A stretch of 64,000 nucleotides of DNA from JAIBCM01 sp041395165. GTDB lineage: Bacteria; Verrucomicrobiota; Verrucomicrobiia; JADLBR01; JAIBCM01. The first letter of the stretch is position 1. The number at the start of each line of letters is the position of its first letter. The notes under the pieces are model-generated. The model did not search any database. It was not told where the DNA came from and saw only the letters and a list, made by a program, of their open reading frames with translations. The position numbers were made by a program, and so were the translations under genes. The DNA lies in assembly GCA_041395165.1 (NCBI GenBank), contig JAWLBA010000001.1, positions 186,001 to 250,000 on the forward strand. The letters run 5' to 3'. Below are positions 25,286 through 34,564 of this stretch, one piece after another.

Positions 25286-25996
25286 TTAGACTTTCACAAG
25301 TGGTTTTGGTTTTTTTTTGAGGCGAATCCAATTACTCCACGTTTTTTTAAAAGCTTCTCTCACGGTAAGATAATTTTGTTTTAATTCGCTTTCTTGTTTG
25401 ATTGCTTGAAGAATGCCAGAGACAGAAAAATCGTTGGTTTGATAAGTTCCATAAGCCGTGCCAACTGCTTCGGGATGATGCGCATCGCTCGCGGCAGTCA
25501 TCGGCAAGCCTCTTTTTTTTGCGTAATCAAATGCGCGACGATTATAACGCTTAAAAGTGGTAGCAGCGTTAAATACTTCCAAGGCATCAAAATGCAATGT
25601 TTCCAGAACATTTTCTCGAATGCCTGCGCGAAAAAGATCGTAAGGGTGAGGAGGAACGGCTAACCCGCCTTTTTCATGAATCAATTTGATGGCTTCTTGA
25701 GGTGAAATGCCTTTTAGGTTATTAGGCAATGCAACACCCAGAGCCAGAAGATGCCCTTCCGAAGTGGTAATTTCCTGACCGGGCAAAATTAAGAAATCAT
25801 CTACCGGATGCCCATCCGCTCGCATCAGGCCTTTTTGCAAGAGATAGTCAACACATTCACTGGTATTATGATCGGTAATGGCAATGCCATTCAGGCCTTT
25901 GCTTTTAGCCACAGCGATAATCTCTTCAGGAACTGCCACACTATCGGCACTGAAGTGAGAATGGACATGTAGGTCCAGCTTTAATTTTTTTATCAT
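25286..25996 (-). CDS. PHP-domain metal-dependent phosphoesterase
   Basis: The 236-residue protein has the PHP metal-binding motifs DLHVHSHFSADS at the N-terminus, AITDHN near residue 40, an EITTSEGH segment, PHPYD and SDAHH near the C-terminus. It resembles stand-alone PHP phosphoesterases of the YciV/TrpH group, which act on nucleotides or nucleic-acid ends. The exact substrate is not determined. It is 84 bases downstream of nuoG on the same strand and may be read from the nuo transcript. Confidence 0.85.
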   Translation of the reverse strand: MIKKLKLDLHVHSHFSADSVAVPEEIIAVAKSKGLNGIAITDHNTSECVDYLLQKGLMRADGHPVDDFLILPGQEITTSEGHLLALGVALPNNLKGISPQEAIKLIHEKGGLAVPPHPYDLFRAGIRENVLETLHFDALEVFNAATTFKRYNRRAFDYAKKRGLPMTAASDAHHPEAVGTAYGTYQTNDFSVSGILQAIKQESELKQNYLTVREAFKKTWSNWIRLKKKPKPLVKV

Positions 25997-26080
25997 GAAC
26001 TGAAAAAAGTATACTTAAAAACTGGTTTTGGACAAAAGTTTTTGTCGAAAGCTGGCGCTAAACAATAAGCGTAGCATTTT

Positions 26081-27733
26081 TTAGGAATTAAATTTCAAAG
26101 CAATGCCTTGATCCCCAATTTTACTGAGCGATAAATTTGCTAACACAGGATAAGTTGCTGCCATGGTTTTAAAAACTTCGTCGATCGAAGAAAACGATGC
26201 GCCACCTAAATGAGTGATAAGCTGGTTCAAAATTTCCCAATCTTCCTTGGCACTGCCCGCTGTTGCAATCGCTTTATTGAGTCTTTGCAAGCGACCTTTG
26301 ACATTAATCATCGAACCCCGCTTTTCGGCAAATCCTGCACCAGGTAGAATAAAACGGGAAATATTAGTCATTTCATTTGATAAAAGACTTAAGCTGATTA
26401 AAGACTCGATTTTATTTAAATTTTCAACAGAAATTCCAAGTATTGTTAAATCTTCATGCAAAGCCAGCACGACTCGATATTTACCCGACGCGATTCCTTG
26501 GCGCAAAGTTTCCAGTTTTTCGCCTTTTTGCGAAACGCCAAGTAATTGAGCCCCTTGAGAATTTGGATTGCCATCATCACACACCAAAAGGTGATCCGCC
26601 TTTTGAGGTCGCGGTAATACATCCAACAAAACTGCATCACCGCCTAACTGTTTTTGTAACTGCTTTACCAAAAACAACTCTTCATTGGTCATTCGCGCAG
26701 AAGCCAAAATCGCAATTTCAGATGGAGAAACATTTTTGAAACTATTGGCTGCTTGCGATAGAACATCCTCCCAATCTGTTGGAAATAAATCCTGTTTCAC
26801 GCGAACCTGAGGTTGAGTTAAACGTTTTCCGTCATTCAAATAATGAAAATTTAATCGACCATAATCGCACATCCAACATTCATTTACCGCTTCATTGTCG
26901 CGCGGCGTTTGGCGATGCACCACATTTTCTCGAGAACCAATAATCGTGTTGCAACCCGTTCCGCAACTGGTACAAATGCTGGGCGTCTCTTTCAAAAACC
27001 AAACCCGCATTTTGAATCGAAAATCCTTACTGGTCAACGCGCCCACAGGACAAATATCTACTGTGTTGAGCGAGTAATTATTGTTAAACGGTTTATCGGG
27101 ATGCGCAGTAAGCACCGTGTGACTGCCGCGCGAAACAAAACCCAGACAATCATCTTTGGCAACATCACGTGTAAAACGAATGCATCGCGAACAAAGAATG
27201 CACCGTTCATCATCCAAAACAATGCGTTCACCCAAATCTACACGCTTCGGTTTCTTAACTTTATTTTCGACAAATCGACTTTTTTCGCCACCAAACTCTA
27301 CAGAAAATTCTTGCAACTGGCATTCTCCCGCTTGGTCGCAGATCGGACAATCAAGCGGATGATTAATCAATAAAAACTCCATCACGCCTTTGCGACATTC
27401 TTCAATCAGCGGACTTGTCGTGCGAAACGCCATGCCCTCCGCGGCATTCGTCGCACAACCAATTTGCGGCCGCGGCATCCAAGCAATTTCCGGTCGGCCA
27501 TCGGTACCCAGAATCGGTTTTCGATCTGGCCCCATCTTAGGTGTGCCCATTTCGATCAAACACATCCGACAATTTCCCACCACTTGCAATTTTGGATGAT
27601 AACAATAATGCGGAATCAACTTCCCAAACGCTTTCGCCGCTTCAATCGCATTCATGCCCTTGGGCACTTGCACCCATTGGCCATCCAGTTGGATGTTTAC
27701 AAGTTCTTTAGTAGTTTCGGTTGGAGCGATCAT
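26081..27733 (-). CDS. nuoG: NADH-quinone oxidoreductase subunit G
   Basis: The 550-residue protein carries the N-terminal 2Fe-2S domain (GNCRMCLIEM), the His/Cys 4Fe-4S motif HPLDCPICDQAGEC, ferredoxin-like clusters (CILCSRCIRF and DICPVGAL) and a molybdopterin-type domain that begins with CTSCGTGC. It forms the NADH-input arm of complex I. It is shorter than the roughly 900-residue E. coli protein because the C-terminal domain is reduced, as in other groups. It lies 3 bases after nuoF. The next gene is not nuoH but a PHP-domain gene. Confidence 0.93.
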   Translation of the reverse strand: MIAPTETTKELVNIQLDGQWVQVPKGMNAIEAAKAFGKLIPHYCYHPKLQVVGNCRMCLIEMGTPKMGPDRKPILGTDGRPEIAWMPRPQIGCATNAAEGMAFRTTSPLIEECRKGVMEFLLINHPLDCPICDQAGECQLQEFSVEFGGEKSRFVENKVKKPKRVDLGERIVLDDERCILCSRCIRFTRDVAKDDCLGFVSRGSHTVLTAHPDKPFNNNYSLNTVDICPVGALTSKDFRFKMRVWFLKETPSICTSCGTGCNTIIGSRENVVHRQTPRDNEAVNECWMCDYGRLNFHYLNDGKRLTQPQVRVKQDLFPTDWEDVLSQAANSFKNVSPSEIAILASARMTNEELFLVKQLQKQLGGDAVLLDVLPRPQKADHLLVCDDGNPNSQGAQLLGVSQKGEKLETLRQGIASGKYRVVLALHEDLTILGISVENLNKIESLISLSLLSNEMTNISRFILPGAGFAEKRGSMINVKGRLQRLNKAIATAGSAKEDWEILNQLITHLGGASFSSIDEVFKTMAATYPVLANLSLSKIGDQGIALKFNS

Positions 27734-27736
27734 AAA

Positions 27737-29092
27737 TCAAGCAGCAGTTCGAATCGGTTCCGATGAAGTTTCAGGTTTCGCTTTGTTTTCAAATTCTTCA
27801 GGAAATTTCGCAATAAAACTTTGAGTTGGCCAGGAACAAGCCTCGCCAAAAGCGCAAATGGTTCGGCCTGCAATGTTGTCAGCGACATTTTTAAGTAAGC
27901 CCAAATCTTCCTTGCGAGCGCCGCCGTGTGTCATGCGCGTGGTGATTTTTTTCATCCAGAGCGAACCTTCACGACACGGTGTGCATTGGCCACAGGATTC
28001 GTGAGCGTAAAATTCGTTAATATTTGCTAGTGCCTCGACCATGTCGCGTGTGTGATCCATCACAATCACACCGCCAGAACCCGCCATGGAACCCGCCGCA
28101 GCCATGGTGTCAAAGTCCATTGGAATGTCGTTGATCGTGATAGATTTTTCTATTATCGATCCGTCTGCCTGTTTTTGTTTGATTTTGAATGTTTCATCCG
28201 CGCGCAAAACTTTAGCTGATGATCCGCCAGGAATAATCGCTTTGAGTTGATTGCCATTTTGAATGCCGCCACAGACGTCATAAATCAATTCGCCCAATGT
28301 AACTTTACCAACTTCAAATTCATAATAACCCGGTTTATTGACATCGCCACTCACACAAAGAATGCGCGTGCCGGTGTTGTTCGGCGTGCCGAGTTTGGTG
28401 TATTCTGCGCCGCCCATAGCCATGATATGTTTCACATGACAAAGTGTTTCAACGTTATTGACGATAGTTGGGCATTGATAAAGCCCTAACACCGCAGGAA
28501 AATAAGGGGGTTTAATGCGCGGGTAAGCACGCTTTCCTTCTAACGATTCAATGAGACCCGTTTCTTCACCACAAATATAAGCGCCCGCGCCACGATGGAC
28601 ATAAATTTCCAACGAGTATTCGCTGCCTAAAATATTTTTGCCTAAAAAATTGCGTTTACGCGCCTCTTCGATGGCATGTTCCAATATTTTGGCTCCGTCT
28701 GGAAATTCGCCCCGAATATAAATGTAAGCAAGAGAAACACGATTGGCATAACACGAAATGAGCATGCCTTCCAAAAGTTGATGCGGATCTTTATAAATAA
28801 TCTGACGATCTTTGAACGTGCCTGGCTCGGATTCATCCGCGTTACAAATCAAATAAACCGGTTTCGTGTTGGTAGGAGGAATAAAACTCCATTTTAATCC
28901 ACAACCAAAACCCGCTCCGCCGCGTCCGCGCAAACCTGAAGCTTTTACTTCGTTGATAATATCGGCTTGTTTTAAGGTTAACGCTTTTTTAGCCGTTTCG
29001 TAACCGCCATGTTTTAAGTAGCAGTCAATATCAATCGTATAACCCGGTTGATCGATATGCTTAAAAATTAATCTTTTTTCTTCTGCTGCCAT
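27737..29092 (-). CDS. nuoF: NADH-quinone oxidoreductase subunit F
   Basis: This is the NADH- and FMN-binding subunit. The protein shows GRGGAGFGCGLKW (NADH site), GAYICGEETGLIESLEG (FMN site) and the 4Fe-4S ligands in ESCGQCTPCREG. A start at 29092 (MAAEEKR) is preferred because it comes one base after the nuoE stop; the frame extends six codons further, overlapping nuoE. It transfers electrons from NADH to the cluster chain. Confidence 0.95.
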   Translation of the reverse strand: MAAEEKRLIFKHIDQPGYTIDIDCYLKHGGYETAKKALTLKQADIINEVKASGLRGRGGAGFGCGLKWSFIPPTNTKPVYLICNADESEPGTFKDRQIIYKDPHQLLEGMLISCYANRVSLAYIYIRGEFPDGAKILEHAIEEARKRNFLGKNILGSEYSLEIYVHRGAGAYICGEETGLIESLEGKRAYPRIKPPYFPAVLGLYQCPTIVNNVETLCHVKHIMAMGGAEYTKLGTPNNTGTRILCVSGDVNKPGYYEFEVGKVTLGELIYDVCGGIQNGNQLKAIIPGGSSAKVLRADETFKIKQKQADGSIIEKSITINDIPMDFDTMAAAGSMAGSGGVIVMDHTRDMVEALANINEFYAHESCGQCTPCREGSLWMKKITTRMTHGGARKEDLGLLKNVADNIAGRTICAFGEACSWPTQSFIAKFPEEFENKAKPETSSEPIRTAA

Positions 29093-29093
29093 A

Positions 29094-29582
29094 TTAATTA
29101 CATTTCGCAAGAAGGGCGTTTACCTTTTCTTGAGAATCTACTTTCTCATGAAAATCGTCGTTAATCATGCAAACGGGTGCCGTTCCGCAACTGGCTAAAC
29201 ATTCCACAAATTCCAAAGTATATTTCCCATCGGGCGAATGAATCGGCCCATGAGCATCGCCATCAACTTGTAATGTTTTTTTAAAGCACTCGTGCAGTTC
29301 GTAGCCTCCACCCAGAGCGCAGGATAACGTGCGACAAACTTTGATGTGATATTTGCCAAAAGGTTTTTGGCGAAACATCGGATAAAAAGTTACTAACTCT
29401 AAAATCTGAATCGGTTGCAAACTCAACTTTTCCGCTATCCAATGAATGGCTTCGTCTGAAATATGGCCAAATTCTTCCTGCCAGAGATGCAAAAGAGGAA
29501 GCGAAGCGCTGCGCTTTGAAACGGGATAATGCGCGATCGTTTCATCCACTTTAGCTAAAAATTCAGGTCGAAATGGTGACAT
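29094..29582 (-). CDS. nuoE: NADH-quinone oxidoreductase subunit E
   Basis: The 162-residue thioredoxin-fold subunit binds a 2Fe-2S cluster. The ligand pairs are visible as C-x4-C (CRTLSC) and C-x3-C (CLASC). It partners NuoF in NADH oxidation. It is separated from nuoD by a small lipoprotein gene, which is unusual for this operon. Confidence 0.94.
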   Translation of the reverse strand: MSPFRPEFLAKVDETIAHYPVSKRSASLPLLHLWQEEFGHISDEAIHWIAEKLSLQPIQILELVTFYPMFRQKPFGKYHIKVCRTLSCALGGGYELHECFKKTLQVDGDAHGPIHSPDGKYTLEFVECLASCGTAPVCMINDDFHEKVDSQEKVNALLAKCN

Positions 29583-29596
29583 GTTTGATATCTGTT

Positions 29597-29869
29597 TTAC
29601 AAACTTCCTTCTTTGGCAAAAACTTTACCATTCACAAATGAAATTTTTACTTCTTTATCCTTCTTTTGATAAAGGTAGGTAGTGCCTGTAACTCCGAGAA
29701 AACTGCCTGATTCCATTTTTGTGGGTTTGCCAAGAATTTTAATAACTTCTTCCTCGGTCTGATTATTTTGAATTTTTGCATAATTTTCAGAAGTTAATTT
29801 GGAGCAAGCTACCAAACTTAACATCATGACAACCGCACTTAAGGTAGTTAGTAATTTTGTATGTTTCAT
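29597..29869 (-). CDS. Small lipoprotein, DUF3862/SmpA-like, inside the nuo cluster
   Basis: The 90-residue protein has a lipoprotein signal peptide with lipobox LVAC (Cys 22) and a small domain with the pattern EEVIKILGKPTKMESG, typical of BLIP-like SmpA/OmlA or DUF3862 folds that bind outer-membrane assembly partners. It lies between nuoD and nuoE on the same strand with gaps of 14-18 bases. It is therefore co-transcribed with complex I genes, although no known NDH-1 subunit has this structure. Confidence 0.8.
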   Translation of the reverse strand: MKHTKLLTTLSAVVMMLSLVACSKLTSENYAKIQNNQTEEEVIKILGKPTKMESGSFLGVTGTTYLYQKKDKEVKISFVNGKVFAKEGSL

Positions 29870-29887
29870 AATTTTTAATATATAACC

Positions 29888-31132
29888 TTAACGATCGCAT
29901 TCGCCCATCACAAAGTCTAAAGAACCTAAAATGGCCGAGACGTCACTAATCATATTGCCCGGAAGTAGTTTCGATAAGATACTTAAATTTACAAACGATG
30001 GTGCGCGAATTTTAAGGCGATAAGGCACACCGCCACCGCGACTGTTAATATAGAAGCCGAGTTCGCCTTTGGGATTTTCTGCTGCAAAATAAATTTCTCC
30101 AGGAGGTGCATTGGGGCCTTCTGTTACCACGATAAAATGATGAATCAACTCCTCCATTTTCGTGAGCACTTTTTCTTTAGCAGGAAGTGCGCTTTTGTGG
30201 TTTTCCACATTGATAGGGCCTGAAGGCAGTTTTTTAATCACCTGCTGTAGAATTTTGATGCTTTCCCGAATCTCTTGCAACCGACAAAAATAGCGATCGT
30301 AACAATCGCCAACGGAGCCAATCGGCACATCAAACTCAAATTGTTCGTAACCCAGATAGGGTTGTTTTTTTCTTAAATCGAAATTGAATCCGGAAGCCCG
30401 CAAATTGGGTCCAGTTAAACCAAAATCAATGGCATCTTTTTTTGAAATTACGCCAATATCTTTCGTTCGATCCACAAAAATGCGATTGCGCGAAATTAAT
30501 TTATCAATGTCGTCAATGCGCTTGGGAAGCTCATCAAGAAACTTTTTCAGTTCACCGATAAATCCGTCCGGCAAATCGCGTGTCATGCCGCCAATGCGCG
30601 TGTAGCTTGTGGTAAAGCGAGCGCCAGTTAATTTTTCAATTAGAGTGTAAAGTTTTTCGCGTTCGGTAAAGGTATAAAGAAAAATGGTCATTGCACCGCA
30701 ATCCATTGCAAAAACGCCTACACCCAAAAGGTGCGAGGAAATCCGCGCTATTTCGCAGCAGATCAAGCGGATGGCTTGCCCACGTGGCGGCAAAGTCCAG
30801 TCTAACAATTTTTCCACTGCACAAGCGTAAGCCACATTATTGGATAGAGGAGCGATATAATCCAAGCGATCGGTGTAAGGCACGAATTGATTGTAATTCA
30901 TGTTTTCAGCGATTTTTTCATCGCCGCGATGCAAAAAACCTATGTCAGGCACGGCTTTGGTGATCACTTCTCCATCTAACTCTACCACTAATCGCAAAAC
31001 TCCGTGTGTGCTGGGATGGGAGGGGCCCATATTCAAAATCAATCTTTCACCTTCGGGTGCGGTTTGGTTATAAGTTTCCGCATGAAGCGCGTAACGAGAA
31101 GCCAGATCGGAAGTTTCAAATGAAGTTTTCAT
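29888..31132 (-). CDS. nuoD: NADH-quinone oxidoreductase subunit D
   Basis: The 414-residue 49-kDa-type subunit starts its conserved part with LNMGPSHPSTHGVLRLV. It contains the quinone-site His of that motif, and ends with ILGSLDFVMGECDR. It forms the quinone-binding part of the Q-module with NuoB. It is separate from NuoC here (not a CD fusion) and begins 6 bases after nuoC. Confidence 0.96.
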   Translation of the reverse strand: MKTSFETSDLASRYALHAETYNQTAPEGERLILNMGPSHPSTHGVLRLVVELDGEVITKAVPDIGFLHRGDEKIAENMNYNQFVPYTDRLDYIAPLSNNVAYACAVEKLLDWTLPPRGQAIRLICCEIARISSHLLGVGVFAMDCGAMTIFLYTFTEREKLYTLIEKLTGARFTTSYTRIGGMTRDLPDGFIGELKKFLDELPKRIDDIDKLISRNRIFVDRTKDIGVISKKDAIDFGLTGPNLRASGFNFDLRKKQPYLGYEQFEFDVPIGSVGDCYDRYFCRLQEIRESIKILQQVIKKLPSGPINVENHKSALPAKEKVLTKMEELIHHFIVVTEGPNAPPGEIYFAAENPKGELGFYINSRGGGVPYRLKIRAPSFVNLSILSKLLPGNMISDVSAILGSLDFVMGECDR

Positions 31133-31138
31133 GGGGAA

Positions 31139-31720
31139 TCAAGATTGAGGCAAAGGCGATTTCGAGCGGGGTTCTCGTTCTGAAGTGTGAGCGGCAGGTT
31201 CCGTAACAAAGGGCCCGCCTTCCATTGGGGCGGGTGCGGTAAAAGTACCATTAGGAATTTCACTGGATAAGCCTTCCAGAGGAAAATCTTTGCGCAAAGG
31301 AAAATAAGGGTAACCATCCCACATTAAGATGCGGCGCAAATCGGGATGACCCGTAAATTGAATGCCCATCATGTCGTAAATTTCGCGCTCGTGCCAATTG
31401 GCCGTGGCGTAAACCGTGGTGAGGGTAGGTAATTGAATATCCTCTTCGCTGACGACAGTTTTTACCCTGAGATAATAACCATTTTTATAGGAATAAAATT
31501 CGTAAACGATTTCATAGCGAGGTTCTTGCCCAAAGTTGTCGATACTCGAAATATCGACTAGATAATCGAAGCCGTGTTGCATTTTTAATTGCATAGCCAA
31601 ATCTGCGATCCGGTTTTTATTGGTAAGAATCAATGTGGTTTCTCCACGAAATTCGGGCAGTAACGTAAGACAATCTGGAAATTGAGCGCTTAAAGTTTCT
31701 AAAACAGTTTTTAAGGTCAT
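31139..31720 (-). CDS. nuoC: NADH-quinone oxidoreductase subunit C
   Basis: The 193-residue protein has the 30-kDa subunit pattern: a YLVDISSIDNF region, WHEREIYDMMGIQFTGHPDLRRILM and YFPLRKDFPLEG. It is part of the Q-module. The C-terminus after residue 155 is a Pro/Glu/Ser-rich extension without a known role. Confidence 0.94.
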   Translation of the reverse strand: MTLKTVLETLSAQFPDCLTLLPEFRGETTLILTNKNRIADLAMQLKMQHGFDYLVDISSIDNFGQEPRYEIVYEFYSYKNGYYLRVKTVVSEEDIQLPTLTTVYATANWHEREIYDMMGIQFTGHPDLRRILMWDGYPYFPLRKDFPLEGLSSEIPNGTFTAPAPMEGGPFVTEPAAHTSEREPRSKSPLPQS

Positions 31721-31733
31721 GGATTTGAATCAG

Positions 31734-32246
31734 TTATTTTTTCTGAGCCAGAAAAGAACGTTCGGTTCCAATTTTACTTTGTAATCGCATGAGTCCGTCT
31801 AATAACGCCTCCGGTCGTGGAGGACACCCAGAAATATAAACATCCACAGGCAATAAACGATCGATGCCTTGCAAGACGGCATAGCTTCGATACATGCCAC
31901 CCGAAGAAGCGCAAGCTCCCATAGCGATGACCCATTTGGGGTTAGGCATTTGATCGTAAATCCGTTTAACCGCAAGCGCCATTTTATAGGTTACCGTTCC
32001 AGCGACGACCAAAAGATCAGACTGGCGAGGCGAAAATCGCATGACTTCTGCGCCAAATCGAGAAATATCAAATCGCGAAGAAGCCGCAGCCATTAATTCA
32101 ATCGCGCAACAAGCCAAACCCATGGGCATGGGCCAAAGAGAATTTTTATGGATCCAGTTAATCGCGGCATCCATTGTGGTCATGACGACATTGCCTTCTA
32201 TTTTGGAGTTGTAGCCGATAACCTGATTTTCTCGATTGTGAACCAT
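31734..32246 (-). CDS. nuoB: NADH-quinone oxidoreductase subunit B
   Basis: The 170-residue PSST-type subunit has the ligands of cluster N2: Cys 46 and 47 (ACCAIE), Cys 112 (GACASSGG) and Cys 141 (GCPPRPE). It donates electrons to quinone. It is the first nuo gene in this cluster and follows gspD after 41 bases. nuoA is not upstream; the preceding gene is the T2SS secretin. Confidence 0.96.
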   Translation of the reverse strand: MVHNRENQVIGYNSKIEGNVVMTTMDAAINWIHKNSLWPMPMGLACCAIELMAAASSRFDISRFGAEVMRFSPRQSDLLVVAGTVTYKMALAVKRIYDQMPNPKWVIAMGACASSGGMYRSYAVLQGIDRLLPVDVYISGCPPRPEALLDGLMRLQSKIGTERSFLAQKK

Positions 32247-32287
32247 GCTATGAACGTATCGCGTCAGCTTCGGCTTGCAAGTGGATT

Positions 32288-34558
32288 TTATTCGCGATTT
32301 CGCGATTTTTCTTTTTTCTTTTTAAGTTTCAATTTTTCTTCGTCAATGCGGAGACGCAATGGCTCAGGTTCAGCCATTTGATAAGTTTCAGGACTGATAA
32401 AGGGCGCACGAGCTTTTTCTTCTTGGTTAGCTTCGGCGAGATCTTGTCCATCTTGGATGACGGTGGGTTGGATAAGGATAATTAGCTCGGAACGAACATT
32501 TTCTTTTCGAGTTTCGCGAAAAAGCGCTCCTAGCACAGGAATTTTGCTCAACAATGGAATACCTGTTGTATCTCGTCTTGCTTCTTCGCGGATTAAACCG
32601 CCCAAAACGATTACCGATTTGTTAGAAACAGTAACAGAAGTGTTCAGTTCTTGCTTGGCAATAGTTGGCACTTGAATGCCCGCGACGTTAGCAGAGCCGC
32701 TGCGAACGTTGTTAATTTGAGCAATTTGAAGGGTTACCTCTTTTTCGGAATTAATTAATGGAATGACTTCAAGTTTCAATGCGACATCTTTGAATTGAAT
32801 GGACGCATTTAATGCTTGGTTATTCGTGGAGTCTACCAAAGAGCCAACCGTGGCGGTAGGAACGGGCACTTCTTCACCTGAGAGAATTGTCGCTTTTTTA
32901 TTATTTGAAGTGAAAATGAAAGGACGTTGAATAACCTTAAAACGACCTGTGCCCTGTAAAGCTTTCACATAAGCATTTAAACTTGAGCCAATGGCGGCAT
33001 ACACATTAAGACCGGCTAAAGCAGAAAATGCGCCATTATTTACTAGGCTCAAAGGGTTCGCAATAGAAGATAAAGGACGTTCAAGAGTGGGCACCGTTCG
33101 ATCTAATGAACTTGCCGCTAAGCCACCACTTTCTTTTCCGAATGATTCAAATTTTTGTAAAATATCGAAACCGAGTTCCATAGTATCGTTCAAAGCAAGC
33201 TGACCAATCACCGTGGCTAAATAAACCTGCAAAGGTCGACGATCCAATTTTTCTACAACGCTTTGGATTTTGTCGAGACTTCCGGGAGGTCCGAGCACGA
33301 GTAAAGTATTTTGGCGATTGTCAGCGATGATGCGAGTTTTGCCAACGGTAATAGCTTCCGGGGCTTGATTTTCTGTGGGCGCGGACAGACGGTCGCTGAG
33401 ATTGAGGCTGCCTTCTCCGGAAGAGCCGATGGATGTAGGGTTTTGCTGTTGTCGATCGGCTGCATTACGATTGCCTGCGCTGGCAGTTTGAGTGGCATTT
33501 TGTTTTTCGTCTTCTTTCAAGAGGTCTTGCAAGATGGGAAGGAGTTCTGAGGCGGAAATGTATTTTAATTGAAGCTCTAAAGGATCGGCTAACTCGGTTG
33601 CACTATCAAATTCTTCAATAAGATTTTTGATGTAAGCAAAGTTGGAGACTTTTGTGATGACGAGGATGCGATTGGTTCGAGGATCGGGAACAAGTTTTAC
33701 GTCGCCGTCTGATAAAGTAGGATTTTTTTCAGATTGAGTCTTTTGATCGAAAAGCGCTTCTACTGCAGCGGGTGTGCCACCGGCAGGTGCGCCAGGTTGA
33801 GCGGCGCCCGCTTTACGAGTTTCTAATAATTTTGTGATGGCTTCGGCCACCGTTGTCGCATCGGTGCGTGTTAATGTGACAAATTTAGAAACCATTTTTG
33901 TGGGCGGCACATCAATCAATTCCTTCATGGCGATGAGTTGGCGGATCACAGCAGAACTTTCTGTAATAATGACCGCTTGTGCGTTGGCTACGGGCACATA
34001 CACGCCATAGGCATGAGGAGGAATAGCTTGTTGAAAAATGGGTACGACTTCCGCCGGGGTTAAATGATTGAGCGGCATGAAATAGCTAACAACTTTTTCG
34101 CCCAAAGGAAGATCATCAGCGTTGGCATAAATCGGTGCTCCTTCATTACGCGGCTGTTTACCTGCTAAATTTAAGACTTTAATACTATTATCAGGCGCAG
34201 GGACGATCGCGTAATTATTCAGCAGCATGGCCGATTCAATGAGCCGAATGGCTTCACTTTTTGGAATTTGATTGGCCATAATGCTAAAATTAAGACCAGC
34301 GAGATTAGGATCTTTAATCACACGTTTACCGGTAAGTTGCTCGTAAATAGCAATAATATCTTGAATGGGGTTATTAGGATATTGTAAATCGACTAAGGGT
34401 TCATTAACGGAAAAATCGGTTGGGGTCGATTCGCCTTGGTCTAAGGCAGGAATTTCCTCGGCATTAGGGAAAAGATTTGTCTCTGTGCTGATGTTATTAG
34501 TTTGGGCATTTAGCGAAACGGCTAAGAATAGAAAAAAGATAAAAGCAATTTGTTTCAT
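32288..34558 (-). CDS. gspD: Type II secretion secretin
   Basis: The 756-residue protein has a signal peptide (residues 1-18) and N-terminal secretin N-domains including IMANQIPKSEAIRLIESAML. The C-terminal secretin domain runs from about 450 to 700, with the signature GGLIREEARRD...GIPLLSKIPVLGALFR and an ILIQPTVI strand. A low-complexity Asn/Gln/Ser-rich insertion is near 360-395. It forms the outer-membrane channel. The charged C-terminus (KLKKKKEKSRN) is unusual. It is the last gene of the gsp operon. Confidence 0.95.
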   Translation of the reverse strand: MKQIAFIFFLFLAVSLNAQTNNISTETNLFPNAEEIPALDQGESTPTDFSVNEPLVDLQYPNNPIQDIIAIYEQLTGKRVIKDPNLAGLNFSIMANQIPKSEAIRLIESAMLLNNYAIVPAPDNSIKVLNLAGKQPRNEGAPIYANADDLPLGEKVVSYFMPLNHLTPAEVVPIFQQAIPPHAYGVYVPVANAQAVIITESSAVIRQLIAMKELIDVPPTKMVSKFVTLTRTDATTVAEAITKLLETRKAGAAQPGAPAGGTPAAVEALFDQKTQSEKNPTLSDGDVKLVPDPRTNRILVITKVSNFAYIKNLIEEFDSATELADPLELQLKYISASELLPILQDLLKEDEKQNATQTASAGNRNAADRQQQNPTSIGSSGEGSLNLSDRLSAPTENQAPEAITVGKTRIIADNRQNTLLVLGPPGSLDKIQSVVEKLDRRPLQVYLATVIGQLALNDTMELGFDILQKFESFGKESGGLAASSLDRTVPTLERPLSSIANPLSLVNNGAFSALAGLNVYAAIGSSLNAYVKALQGTGRFKVIQRPFIFTSNNKKATILSGEEVPVPTATVGSLVDSTNNQALNASIQFKDVALKLEVIPLINSEKEVTLQIAQINNVRSGSANVAGIQVPTIAKQELNTSVTVSNKSVIVLGGLIREEARRDTTGIPLLSKIPVLGALFRETRKENVRSELIILIQPTVIQDGQDLAEANQEEKARAPFISPETYQMAEPEPLRLRIDEEKLKLKKKKEKSRNRE

Positions 34559-34564
34559 GATTAA

